Source: B1SED10-225 sp964501415
GTDB lineage: Bacteria > Bacillota_I > Bacilli_A > Izemoplasmatales > Izemoplasmataceae
DNA: 64,000 bases
NCBI GenBank assembly: GCA_964501415.1
Contig: CAZCSL010000001.1
Coordinates: 1-64,000, forward strand
Reading direction: 5' to 3'
Both the position numbers and the translations under genes were made by a program. The notes under the pieces were generated by a model that saw only the letters and a list, made by a program, of their open reading frames with translations, did no database searches and was not told where the DNA came from. Shown here in pieces: positions 1 to 8,320 of this stretch. Numbering within the stretch: the first letter of the stretch is position 1; every line of letters starts with the position of its first letter.

Positions 1-959
1 ACGGTAATATTGAAAAAATATTCATCCAGCGGTTCTTTTTCCATGAGGGGCTTAATCGCTTCTTCACTAAAGACGGTGCCTCTTAGACGGTCTTCTAAGG
101 TTGTGATATCTTTAGAGCCTAAGAAATCACCAAAAATTTTCACGTCCTTGATTTTGCCGGCTTTGATATCAAGATGGAAGGTAACTTTACCACCCGGATA
201 ACGGCCTGATTTTTCTAAGGTGAAATCGGGATTTTCTCCAAAGTTCCAATCCCATTTGTTATAGCGTTTGGCCATCAGTTCTTCAATTTTGGTCAAATCC
301 GCTTGCGTCAGTTCATAAATATGGTTTTGAATATTGTCTGTACCTAAGAGATACGCAAGCAGTGTTTTTTTAAATTCAGGCATCGAGATGGTCTCTTTTA
401 AATAGGGTTTGATATTGGTCACTCGTGCGCGGTTGGACTTAATGCCTTTGGATTTGATTTTATCGGGTTTGACGTTTAAGACTTCTGCGACAAACGCTAA
501 GTTCGCATCAAACAAAATCGTTCCATGATGCAACATTTTTTGTTTGTGATAACTTTGGGCATTGCCACTGATTTTTTTGTCTTCAACTACAATATCGTTA
601 CGTCCGTGGAATTCCGCTGGCACACCTAAGGTGTTTAAGGCTTCAATTACGGGCGCGGTAAACTTTTTATAGTCGTTTAAGTTATCTTTCATCTTGGTCA
701 CAAAGGAAAAGTTCAAATTACCACCGTCATGATAAACCGCCCCACCCCCGGTAATCCGTCTGACGACATTGACGTTATACTTTTTAACGATACTGTCGTT
801 AATCTCTTCAAAGGTATTTTGATTGCGCCCGACAATCACGCTATTGTCGTTTTGCCAAAGCAAGACAAAATCTTCATCGCTATCTAAGTACTTAAGTACA
901 TACTCTTCTAAAGCTAAATTAAACCTAGGATTTTTTGAATCGTTAATAATTGTTTTCAT
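1..959 (-). CDS. lplA: Lipoate-protein ligase (3' end outside window)
   Basis: Attaches lipoate through lipoyl-AMP to the lysine of E2 or GcvH lipoyl domains in the cytosol. My reading of the minus strand from the ATG at 959 gives 319 uninterrupted residues with the family hallmarks: VGRNQN near the start, RRITGGGAVYHD, and KISGNAQ, whose lysine is the usual catalytic residue. LplA/LplJ proteins are about 330 residues, so only a few C-terminal residues should be missing beyond base 1. The start is preceded by GGTGAT. The gene is divergent from pncA. Its substrate is not in the window; because PFOR is present, lipoate may serve a glycine-cleavage or other 2-oxoacid dehydrogenase complex (inference). 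Confidence 0.93.
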   Translation of the reverse strand, partial: MKTIINDSKNPRFNLALEEYVLKYLDSDEDFVLLWQNDNSVIVGRNQNTFEEINDSIVKKYNVNVVRRITGGGAVYHDGGNLNFSFVTKMKDNLNDYKKFTAPVIEALNTLGVPAEFHGRNDIVVEDKKISGNAQSYHKQKMLHHGTILFDANLAFVAEVLNVKPDKIKSKGIKSNRARVTNIKPYLKETISMPEFKKTLLAYLLGTDNIQNHIYELTQADLTKIEELMAKRYNKWDWNFGENPDFTLEKSGRYPGGKVTFHLDIKAGKIKDVKIFGDFLGSKDITTLEDRLRGTVFSEEAIKPLMEKEPLDEYFFNIT

Positions 960-991
960 CGCATCACCATTATTTTTAATTTGTCATTTTA

Positions 992-1020
992 AGGATAACC
1001 AATAATACTTTTAAATGCAA
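992..1020 (-). promoter_or_regulatory. Candidate lplA promoter
   Basis: On the minus strand TTGCAT, a 17-bp spacer and TATCCT, about 33 bp before the lplA start. The spacing is ideal; the -10 is imperfect. Confidence 0.45.
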
Positions 1021-1060
1021 ATAACTCACATCAATATGATACCACAAAAGTCAAAAAACG

Positions 1061-1069
1061 TGTTACAAT
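1061..1069 (+). promoter_or_regulatory. Extended -10 promoter of pncAB
   Basis: TGT followed by TACAAT, 30 bp before pncA. No -35 hexamer at the right distance, so this would be an extended -10 promoter. The ribosome site is an unusual run of five G at 1087-1091. Confidence 0.5.
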
Positions 1070-1098
1070 AAAGCCGTAAAGATAAAGGGGGCTATCCT

Positions 1099-1632
1099 AT
1101 GAACAAATGTTTGATTGTGGTAGATATGCAAAATGACTTTATCGATGGGGCCTTAGGCTTTGATGGGGCCAAAAAAGTCATAGAACCGATCAAGCAAAAA
1201 ATCAAGACGTACCGCAGGGAAAACCAATGCATCGTCTTTACCCAAGATACGCACAGTAAAAACTATGACCAAACCGTTGAAGGTCAACACTTACCTGTGC
1301 CACACTGTATTGAGGGCACCAAAGGGCATCGCTTGCACGATGAGATTGAAGCGTTACGCAAAGACGATGATAAAACCTTCAGAAAAGAAACCTTTCCCGC
1401 TTTAAGCTTGGGTGCTTATTTAAAGAACCAAAACTTTTCACACGTTGAGCTGTGTGGCTTAGTTAGCGATATGTGCGTGCTTTCTAACGCCATCATCGCT
1501 AAGAGTGCCTTACCTAATGCACAGATTCATATCGATGCCTTAGCCACCACAACTTTTGATTTGGATAATCATGAAAAAGCCTTGGATATCTTAGAAAACT
1601 TGCACATCGAAATAAAAAACAGGAGCACATGA
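1099..1632 (+). CDS. pncA: Nicotinamidase, isochorismatase-fold
   Basis: Hydrolyses nicotinamide to nicotinate and ammonia, the first step of NAD salvage. The 177-residue protein has the cysteine-hydrolase layout: Asp9 in VVDMQNDF, the metal-site pattern D50-T-H52 with H64, Lys96 in FRKETF and the nucleophile Cys126 in SDMCVLSN, giving the Asp-Lys-Cys triad expected of the family. It ends one base before the start of pncB, the next enzyme of the same pathway, which makes nicotinamidase much more likely than another isochorismatase-fold hydrolase. Confidence 0.93.
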   Translation: MNKCLIVVDMQNDFIDGALGFDGAKKVIEPIKQKIKTYRRENQCIVFTQDTHSKNYDQTVEGQHLPVPHCIEGTKGHRLHDEIEALRKDDDKTFRKETFPALSLGAYLKNQNFSHVELCGLVSDMCVLSNAIIAKSALPNAQIHIDALATTTFDLDNHEKALDILENLHIEIKNRST

Positions 1633-1633
1633 T

Positions 1634-3088
1634 ATGGACAAAAACAACGAAAGTATGTTGATTGACTTTTATGAATTCACCATGGCCAACGGCTATTTTG
1701 AAAGTGACTATAAAGACACAATCGTCTATTTTGATTTATTTTTTAGAAAAATCCCAAGCCGCGCAGGCTATGCGATCGCCGCAGGATTAAAAAGCGTTAT
1801 TGACTATATCGAAAACCTATCTTTTTCAGAAGCGGATATTGCGTATTTAAAAAAACGCAATATTTTTCACGAAGACTTTTTAGCGTATTTAAGAAACTTT
1901 CGTTTTACCGGCGATATCTACGCCGTAGAAGAAGGAAGCGTCGTTTTCCCTAAAGAACCGATTATAACCGTTAGGGCTAACGTCGTTGAAGCGCAGTTAA
2001 TCGAAACTTATTTACTGGTAGCCATCAACCATCAAAGCTTGATTGCTACTAAAGCCGCGCGCATTAAACACGCCGCTCAAGAAAGACTAGTCATTGAGAT
2101 GGGCGCTAGGCGCGCACACGGTGTATCAAGCGCCAATTTGGGCGCAAGAGCCGCTTATATTGGCGGGGCCGATTCAACGTCCAACACCTTATCGGACCGT
2201 CTTTATAATATTCCTGCTGCGGGTACGATGGCGCATTCTTGGGTTCAGATGTTTGAAGATGAATATCAAGCCTTTTTAACCTACGCCAAAAAATATCCCA
2301 ACGCTTCTACCTTCTTAGTCGATACCTATGATACGATCAAACAAGGCATTCCTAACGCCATTAGAGTCATCAATGACTACTTAAAGCCAAACGGGTATGA
2401 TAAATACGCCATCCGCATCGACTCAGGAGATCTGACCTATCTTTCGCAAAAAGCGCGTCGAATGTTAGATGAGGCTGGGCTAAAAAACTGTAAAATCGTC
2501 GCATCAAACGCCTTAGATGAACACTTGATTCGTGCGTTGATTACCCAAGGGGCCCCAATTGATGTCTTTGGGGTGGGCGAACGCCTCATTACCGCCAAAG
2601 CCGACCCCGTATTCGGTGGGGTTTATAAACTGGTCGCCAAAGAAAACCCTGATGGCAGTATCGAACCTAAGATTAAAATCAGCGATAACCCTGAAAAAAT
2701 TACCACCCCCCATTTTAAAAAGACCTTCCGCATTTATGATAAGGATACCGATAAAGCCTGCGCGGATTTAATTGCCCTTCACGATGAAAAGATCGATGAA
2801 GACGAACCCTTAACCTTATTTGACCCAACCCATACTTGGCAACAACAAACCTTCACCAATTATTACGTCAAGTCGATGCAAAAGCCAATCTTTAAAGACG
2901 GTAAATTAGTCTATGAATTGCCTGATATCAAGACGATAAAAGCTTACTGTGAAAAAGAAAAAGAAAGTTTATGGGAAGAAGTCAAACGCTTTGATTTTCC
3001 TCATCAGTATTACGTTGATTTAAGCGAAAAACTGTGGAATCTAAAGCATGACCTAATCAAAAGCTACAAACAAAAGAAACACTCTTAA
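1634..3088 (+). CDS. pncB: Nicotinate phosphoribosyltransferase
   Basis: Converts nicotinate and PRPP to nicotinate mononucleotide, the committed Preiss-Handler step, in the cytosol. The 484 residues carry family motifs: an N-terminal DFYEFTMANGYF, GARRAHG, the GTMAHSW segment near residue 200, and the DSGDL and FGVGERL phosphate-binding regions. The length fits bacterial NAPRTases. The ATG lies one base after the pncA stop with AGGAG just upstream, so the two genes are translationally close and share a message that ends at the hairpin after base 3108. Confidence 0.95.
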   Translation: MDKNNESMLIDFYEFTMANGYFESDYKDTIVYFDLFFRKIPSRAGYAIAAGLKSVIDYIENLSFSEADIAYLKKRNIFHEDFLAYLRNFRFTGDIYAVEEGSVVFPKEPIITVRANVVEAQLIETYLLVAINHQSLIATKAARIKHAAQERLVIEMGARRAHGVSSANLGARAAYIGGADSTSNTLSDRLYNIPAAGTMAHSWVQMFEDEYQAFLTYAKKYPNASTFLVDTYDTIKQGIPNAIRVINDYLKPNGYDKYAIRIDSGDLTYLSQKARRMLDEAGLKNCKIVASNALDEHLIRALITQGAPIDVFGVGERLITAKADPVFGGVYKLVAKENPDGSIEPKIKISDNPEKITTPHFKKTFRIYDKDTDKACADLIALHDEKIDEDEPLTLFDPTHTWQQQTFTNYYVKSMQKPIFKDGKLVYELPDIKTIKAYCEKEKESLWEEVKRFDFPHQYYVDLSEKLWNLKHDLIKSYKQKKHS

Positions 3089-3107
3089 TAACCCATGACC
3101 ATGGTTA

Positions 3108-3142
3108 AAACACTCTCTTTTACTTTTATGAGGGTGTTTTTT
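3108..3142 (+). terminator. Rho-independent terminator after pncAB
   Basis: AACACTCTC pairs with GAGGGTGTT (one G-T) across a 12-base loop, followed by a T run. Confidence 0.8.
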
Positions 3143-3278
3143 GATTTTAAACTTTTAAATTGTTATCAAGGCGTGCTAAAATTAAGTTAACTTACAAACA
3201 CACTAGAAGGACCACTTAACATGGTGTCATGATTCAAAACAAGTTTACATGATAACGATTTAAGGGGTTTTATTATTC

Positions 3279-3293
3279 TTATCGTTACGATAA
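3279..3293. promoter_or_regulatory. Palindromic operator candidate upstream of the Asp-rich lipoprotein
   Basis: Perfect dyad TTATCG-TTA-CGATAA. TAACGA also occurs at 3253 and 3291, with its inverse at 3282. If TTATCG is used as a weak -35, TATACC lies 17 bp downstream at 3302-3307, so the palindrome would sit over the promoter. The rest of the 255-bp gap holds a TGCTAAAAT extended -10 at 3174-3182 and nothing else I recognise. Confidence 0.4.
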
Positions 3294-3343
3294 CGAGTTT
3301 ATATACCCAATAAAAAACGGTTTGAATTAATGAGGAGGTAGAG

Positions 3344-5662
3344 ATGAAAGTCATAAAAACCATGCTTGTATTAGGATTGGTTTTCTTCTTATTTGCCTGT
3401 GGTGAGACCACAGAGGAAAATGGGGATGATCATCAAGAGGATATCAACGATATCGATGACAATGATGAATCAAACGATAGTGATGATGAGGATAATAAAG
3501 ATGATTTAGACGATACAGATGATAGTGATAATGGGGATGAATTAGATGATGAGGATGACTTAGATGACGGTGATGATGATAATGATACCGATAATGGCGA
3601 TGAGCAAGATGATGATACCGATGAGGCGCTCAATACCCTTGCGGCCTTTTATGAAGGCGAAGGAGCATTTCCAATCTATGGCACCATATTTGCCTTCCAC
3701 GCCTATGGTTATTATCTTCATGATGGTAAGCATAATGCTATAATCATAGATATTGACCATGACTATGATTATGGTGATTATGTAAAGATTGATGGCCGTT
3801 TTAATTACTTTAGAAGCAGTGGTTATGATGGTATTATAGATACCTTTGTTGCCTCAAAAACTACGTTAATCGAAACAGGTAGGGAAGTTAATGTGCCCAT
3901 CGAAAACATTTCTTTTGAGGATTTTTTAAATTTGGATTTTGAAAACCCCTACGTGCGCAACAAGGTTTATCAATTACTAGCGCGTAATTATAACCCTATC
4001 TTTGATGCGCGCTTAAAGGATGTAGAGTCATTTGAGTATATTGATTTTTCTCATTATCTAAGTGATGAGGCGACTGATTTTTTAAAAAACCAACACGGCA
4101 TGCATGTTGAAATTGCTGTGATACCCCATGAAATACTTTATCCCGATAATAAAGTCCGAGTAGGATTTGATCCTTTATTTATGGAACCAACGCTTAGTGA
4201 ACCACCAATTTATACAAGTACAGAGGACTTTTTACACCAAACCTATTTCTATGAAGAGGGTATTACCTTTGAAGGCATTGTCATTGGTGGGTTTGACAAT
4301 AAGTTTTACGTTTTTGATGGTAAACAAGCGTTGATGATGGACCGTTCTTATTATTTTACTACCGATATAGAAATCGGGGATTTAGTTCAGTTTAGTGGCA
4401 AAAGGGCTTATTGGTTTTATGCACCCGTATTACAGTATTCGAGTTATGAGATTATAAAAAATGACCAAACCTTTGACCTTAGTTATCAAACAAGTAGCAT
4501 TGAGACACTTTATGAAACCATAGACCCTGAAGATTATTTTGCCTTTAATCAGCTATACAGCTTAAAAGGCAGACTCGTTGAATCGATCTATTCTGGTCGT
4601 TATTACCTAAAATCATTAGACAGTGATGCCCATGTTGTATTGGATCGTTCTTATATGTCGAGTGAGGCTTTTGATCAACTAACGCCTTATCTAGATAAAA
4701 CCATCGAAATTGACTTATTGTTAGCCACCTATACCTATGAACATGTGGCGGAGGTAGGGGATGAATTCGTTATGGCTTTTATTGGCGATAAAGACAATAT
4801 CGGCTTACTTGCCTTAAGCGATCAAGAAACGGTTGAAAAAGACGTCTCAGAGATTATCCTTTCTCCCCGTGTGCTTTATAAAATGGACCTTAATTTACCC
4901 ACCTCAGGTACGTTAGGCACCTCGTTTTTAAATTGGCAATCTTCACATCCAGACTTAATCGACCATGATGGTACTTATCTTTCGTTACCAAGCGAAGATA
5001 CCATCGTTACATTTACGATGCAAGCGCAATACCAAAGCTACCAACATGCATATAGTTTTGAGGTGATGCTCAAAGCCTCACCAAGCAGTGTCAAAGAAGC
5101 GCTTGAGGCAGACCTCGATGAAGAACTTGTCGTTGAGGGGCTGATCTTTACCCTTGATTATTATGAATATGGCATCATGATTCAAGATGAGGCAGGCTAT
5201 GGTATTTTTGTCGAAGTCAGTGCAGCCGAGTATAATTCGTTTGAAAATATAAAGAAAATCATCGTTCATGGCACGCGCCATATCAATGATGAAGGCCGCA
5301 ACCAAGAACCACGCTTAACCGATGTTACCATCATTGAAAGGATTGATGTTACAGATGATACGATTTATACCGTCAAGGACCAATCCATCAACGACATTTT
5401 AGAAAAAGATCAACCGTATGCCAAACGCTACTTATTAACCGATGTTGAGATTGATGTACGTGATTTTAACCATAACGTTATTTTTATCCAAGCGGATGGT
5501 CATGCCCATTATACGCGCTTAGTCTTATGGGCCACCCAAATGGATGATTTTGATTATCAAACCGGTACTACCTTTAAGTGGGTTGAGCTGACCATCTCAA
5601 GATATTATAACGGATATTTATATGTTTCAGGCGTAACCTATGAACTAAGCGATGAAGAGTAA
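3344..5662 (+). CDS. Large surface lipoprotein with Asp-rich linker and OB-like repeats
   Basis: A 772-residue secreted lipoprotein: basic start, hydrophobic stretch and lipobox LFAC with Cys19. Residues about 28-95 are almost entirely Asp, Glu and Asn, encoded by GAT/GAC/GAG runs that could slip in replication. The ectodomain has several beta-rich modules that look OB-fold-like (about residues 96-172, 291-370, 388-470, 580-670 and 681-770), each with a G-x-hydrophobic strand followed by a Y-x-hydrophobic strand. Residues about 500-575 resemble a bacterial Ig-like domain, with a WQSSHPDLI segment. No catalytic motif is recognised. The module style recurs in the lipoprotein at 42711. A function in ligand binding at the cell surface is only a guess. 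Confidence 0.8.
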   Translation: MKVIKTMLVLGLVFFLFACGETTEENGDDHQEDINDIDDNDESNDSDDEDNKDDLDDTDDSDNGDELDDEDDLDDGDDDNDTDNGDEQDDDTDEALNTLAAFYEGEGAFPIYGTIFAFHAYGYYLHDGKHNAIIIDIDHDYDYGDYVKIDGRFNYFRSSGYDGIIDTFVASKTTLIETGREVNVPIENISFEDFLNLDFENPYVRNKVYQLLARNYNPIFDARLKDVESFEYIDFSHYLSDEATDFLKNQHGMHVEIAVIPHEILYPDNKVRVGFDPLFMEPTLSEPPIYTSTEDFLHQTYFYEEGITFEGIVIGGFDNKFYVFDGKQALMMDRSYYFTTDIEIGDLVQFSGKRAYWFYAPVLQYSSYEIIKNDQTFDLSYQTSSIETLYETIDPEDYFAFNQLYSLKGRLVESIYSGRYYLKSLDSDAHVVLDRSYMSSEAFDQLTPYLDKTIEIDLLLATYTYEHVAEVGDEFVMAFIGDKDNIGLLALSDQETVEKDVSEIILSPRVLYKMDLNLPTSGTLGTSFLNWQSSHPDLIDHDGTYLSLPSEDTIVTFTMQAQYQSYQHAYSFEVMLKASPSSVKEALEADLDEELVVEGLIFTLDYYEYGIMIQDEAGYGIFVEVSAAEYNSFENIKKIIVHGTRHINDEGRNQEPRLTDVTIIERIDVTDDTIYTVKDQSINDILEKDQPYAKRYLLTDVEIDVRDFNHNVIFIQADGHAHYTRLVLWATQMDDFDYQTGTTFKWVELTISRYYNGYLYVSGVTYELSDEE
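3425..3630 (+). repeat. GAT-rich low-complexity tract
   Basis: About 200 bases of near-tandem GAT/GAC/GAG/AAT codons inside the lipoprotein gene, encoding the acidic linker. The unit is imperfect, so this is a degenerate trinucleotide tract rather than an exact microsatellite. Confidence 0.7.
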
Positions 5663-5678
5663 CGTTTAAAAATTTCTA

Positions 5679-5710
5679 AGGCACTTAAGCCAAGCTTAAG
5701 TGTCTTTTTT
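5679..5710 (+). terminator. Terminator after the Asp-rich lipoprotein
   Basis: GCACTTAAG and CTTAAGTGT form the stem, with a six-T tail. Confidence 0.8.
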
Positions 5711-5712
5711 GT

Positions 5713-5718
5713 TATAAT
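5713..5718 (+). promoter_or_regulatory. tpx -10 element
   Basis: Perfect TATAAT immediately after the preceding terminator, 21 bp before the start codon; AAGGAGG follows. No clear -35, as that position lies in the terminator stem. Confidence 0.5.
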
Positions 5719-5739
5719 TCAAGTAAGGAGGATGATAAC

Positions 5740-6237
5740 ATGAAAATTAATTTTGGTGGCCGCATGGTCAACTTAAAAGGAAAAGGGGTAGAAGTCGGTC
5801 AAAAAGCCCCGGATTTCAAGGTATTGGCCCAAGACTTAAGTGAAAAGAAACTTTCTGATTTTAAAGAGGATTTTATCGTATTAAGCCTCGCTCCCTCGAT
5901 TGATACGAGCGTTTGTTCTCATCAAACCAAACAGTTTTATCAAAAATTAGCCGAGCATCGTAACACAAGACTGATTGCCTTAACCAACGACTTACCGTTT
6001 GCACAAAAGCGTTGGTGCGAAGGCGAAGGCGTCGACAGCGCAACGCTTTTAAGCGATTATCGCGATTTGGATTTTGCCTTAAACTATGGCGTCTTAATCG
6101 AAGAGTTGCGCCTCTTAGCCCGCGGGGTCTTCATCTTAGATCAAGCTAGAAATATCGTCTATAAAGAAATCTTAAAAGATGCGGGGAATCTACCAGATTT
6201 CGACGCTGCGTTAAACGCTTTAAAGGAATTAAGTTAA
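5740..6237 (+). CDS. tpx: Thiol peroxidase (Tpx-type peroxiredoxin)
   Basis: Reduces hydrogen peroxide and alkyl hydroperoxides using thioredoxin. The 165-residue protein has the atypical 2-Cys Tpx signature: peroxidatic Cys59 in PSIDTSVC and resolving Cys93 in RWCEGEG, 34 residues apart as in E. coli Tpx (Cys61/Cys95). The LRLLARGVFILD segment near the C-terminus is also typical. The start is fixed by AAGGAGG 6 bases upstream. Transcribed alone between two terminators. An oxygen-defence role fits a cell that depends on oxygen-sensitive PFOR. Confidence 0.95.
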   Translation: MKINFGGRMVNLKGKGVEVGQKAPDFKVLAQDLSEKKLSDFKEDFIVLSLAPSIDTSVCSHQTKQFYQKLAEHRNTRLIALTNDLPFAQKRWCEGEGVDSATLLSDYRDLDFALNYGVLIEELRLLARGVFILDQARNIVYKEILKDAGNLPDFDAALNALKELS

Positions 6238-6260
6238 ACCCCATATTCACGGGGTTTTTC
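6236..6260 (+). terminator. Terminator after tpx
   Basis: AAACCCC and GGGGTTT stem with a T-rich tail. Confidence 0.75.
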
Positions 6261-6275
6261 TTTTGTGTAATGGAC

Positions 6276-6304
6276 TTGACAAAAGCAAGATAAACCCCTA
6301 AAAT
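6276..6304 (+). promoter_or_regulatory. Sigma-A promoter of htpG
   Basis: Perfect TTGACA at 6276-6281, 17-bp spacer, TAAAAT at 6299-6304. No CIRCE palindrome is present, so HrcA control is not supported. Confidence 0.8.
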
Positions 6305-6328
6305 CATAGATGGAAATGGAGTGATACT

Positions 6329-8236
6329 ATGGCAAAAACGAAAGAATTTCAAACCGAATCAAAAAAATTACTCAATTTGATGATCAATTCGATCTACACC
6401 CACAAAGAGATCTTTTTAAGAGAGCTCATCAGCAACGCTTCTGATGCGATCGACAAAAGACATCACCTATCTTTAACCGATGATAAAGTCGAAGCCTCAG
6501 ATGATTATGAAATCTTCATCGAACTCGATGAGGAAAACCGCACCCTAACGATTCACGATAACGGGATTGGCTTGAGTGAAGCCGAGTTGGAAAGTCAACT
6601 CGGGACGATTGCCGAAAGCGGCACAAAGAAATTTATCGAACAGATGGAAAAAAAGGATGCCCTAGAGACGATTGGACAATTCGGCGTCGGCTTTTACAGT
6701 GCCTTTATGGTCTCAAAACGCGTCTTTGTCAAAACCAAATCCCCTTATAGTGAAGAAGCTTACCTTTGGCAAAGCGAAGGCAGTTCTACTTATCAAATCG
6801 AAGCGACGAAAAAGGATGCTATCGGGACTTCAATTACGTTGGTCTTAAGAGACGACGATGAAGAAAATGAAGAAGACTACAGTAGCTATTTAAAAGAAGA
6901 AACGATCAAACGCTTAGTCAAAAAGTATAGCGATTATATCCGCTATCCCATCAAAATGGAGACGACCAAAGAAGTCCCTGATGAAAAGGATAAAGAAAAA
7001 ACCATCACCAAAACCGAAGTTGAAACGCTCAACTCGATGGTGCCGATTTGGAAGCGCTCAAAACAAGACGTTAAAAAAGAGGAGTTAAATGATTTTTACA
7101 AACAAACGTTTAACGATTTTGAAGACCCTTTGCATACCATTCATACCGACGTGGAGGGTCTGATCACTTATACGGCTTTATTGTTTATCCCAAAAAAACC
7201 GCCTTATGATTTTTACACCGAAAAGTATGAAAAAGGCTTAGACCTTTATTCACGCGGGGTCTTTATCCAAGAAAAAAACAAAGACTTAATTCCCGAGTAT
7301 TTTAGATTCGTCAAAGGGCTTGTGGATTCAGCCGACCTTAGTTTGAATATTTCCCGTGAGATGTTGCAACACAACCGTCAGTTGAAAAAGATCGCAGCCC
7401 ACGTAGAAAAAAAGGTCAAAAACGAACTGGAAAAAATGTTAAAAAATGACCGCGAAACCTATATCGAATTTTATGAGGCTTATGGCACCAATTTAAAATA
7501 CGGCATATATGATCAATTCGGCGCCAACAAAGAAAAACTGCAAGACTTGATTATGTTTAAAACCAACAAAAGCGATGACTATATTACCTTAGCTGAATAC
7601 ATTGAACGCAAAAGCGATGAACAAAAAAATATCTATTATGCCAGCGGTAAAAACAAAGCCCAAATCATGAACCTCCCCCAAATGGATTTAATCAAGGAAA
7701 AAGACTATGAAGTCTTACTCTTCACCGATGATGTCGATGAGTTTATGGTTCAAATCTTGCAAAGCTATCAAGAGGTTCCCTTCAAAAGCATCCAACAAGG
7801 CGAAAGCGATCTCTTAGATGACCAAGATAAAGAAGACTTAAAGAGCCAAGAAAAAGATCATGCCAAACTCTTAAAGGCGCTCAAAAAAAGCCTTAAAAAT
7901 AACGTTAAAGACGTTAAACTCACCAAGAGGCTCAAAGAATCACCGGTATGCTTAGTAAGCGGTGAAGGCTTGTCTTTAGAGATGGAAAAAGTGCTTTCTA
8001 AAATGCCTAACCAAGAAGGGATGAAAGCCGAGCGCATCTTAGAGATCAACCCCAACCACGATTTATTTAAAGCTTTAAATACCGTCCATGAAAACGATCC
8101 GAAAAAAATCGGTGATTACGCGCAACTACTCTATCATCAAGCCTTGCTCATCGAAGGCTATCCGATTGAAGAGCCGAAAAAAATGAGCGATTTAATGGTG
8201 CAACTGATGGTTGATGCGACCAAAACAAACGCTTAA
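6329..8236 (+). CDS. htpG: Molecular chaperone HtpG (Hsp90)
   Basis: ATP-dependent Hsp90 chaperone acting as a cytosolic homodimer. The 635 residues cover the whole family length: N-terminal GHKL ATPase with ELISNASDA (ATP-site Asn), DNGIGLS, and the GQFGVGFYSAFMV lid region; the middle domain contains GVFIQEK and the LNISREMLQ catalytic-arginine segment; the C-terminal dimerisation domain follows. Single-gene unit with its own near-consensus promoter and a strong terminator. Confidence 0.98.
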   Translation: MAKTKEFQTESKKLLNLMINSIYTHKEIFLRELISNASDAIDKRHHLSLTDDKVEASDDYEIFIELDEENRTLTIHDNGIGLSEAELESQLGTIAESGTKKFIEQMEKKDALETIGQFGVGFYSAFMVSKRVFVKTKSPYSEEAYLWQSEGSSTYQIEATKKDAIGTSITLVLRDDDEENEEDYSSYLKEETIKRLVKKYSDYIRYPIKMETTKEVPDEKDKEKTITKTEVETLNSMVPIWKRSKQDVKKEELNDFYKQTFNDFEDPLHTIHTDVEGLITYTALLFIPKKPPYDFYTEKYEKGLDLYSRGVFIQEKNKDLIPEYFRFVKGLVDSADLSLNISREMLQHNRQLKKIAAHVEKKVKNELEKMLKNDRETYIEFYEAYGTNLKYGIYDQFGANKEKLQDLIMFKTNKSDDYITLAEYIERKSDEQKNIYYASGKNKAQIMNLPQMDLIKEKDYEVLLFTDDVDEFMVQILQSYQEVPFKSIQQGESDLLDDQDKEDLKSQEKDHAKLLKALKKSLKNNVKDVKLTKRLKESPVCLVSGEGLSLEMEKVLSKMPNQEGMKAERILEINPNHDLFKALNTVHENDPKKIGDYAQLLYHQALLIEGYPIEEPKKMSDLMVQLMVDATKTNA

Positions 8237-8241
8237 TGATT

Positions 8242-8271
8242 AAAACGATGTTCGCTTGAACATCGTTTTTT
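8242..8271 (+). terminator. Terminator after htpG
   Basis: Perfect 12-bp stem AAAACGATGTTC/GAACATCGTTTT with a GCTT loop, then T residues. Confidence 0.9.
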
Positions 8272-8291
8272 ATCACGCCACTTTAAAACCG

Positions 8292-8300
8292 TGTTATAAT
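8292..8300 (+). promoter_or_regulatory. Extended -10 promoter
   Basis: TGT-TATAAT 20 bp before the amidohydrolase start; AGGAGG follows at 8308. No recognisable -35. Confidence 0.6.
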
Positions 8301-8320
8301 GCAAACAGGAGGCAAATCAT

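Noticed and set aside
3187..3411. Minus-strand 74-codon open frame in the gap before the Asp-rich lipoprotein
   Set aside because: No ribosome site, no family resemblance, and it overlaps the start of the lipoprotein gene.
3433..3633. Minus-strand Ser-rich open frame opposite the Asp-rich linker
   Set aside because: It is simply the complement of the GAT-rich tract, with no ribosome site and biased composition.
6240..6330. CIRCE or CtsR operator before htpG
   Set aside because: Neither inverted repeat nor CtsR tandem motif can be seen; only a sigma-A promoter is present.
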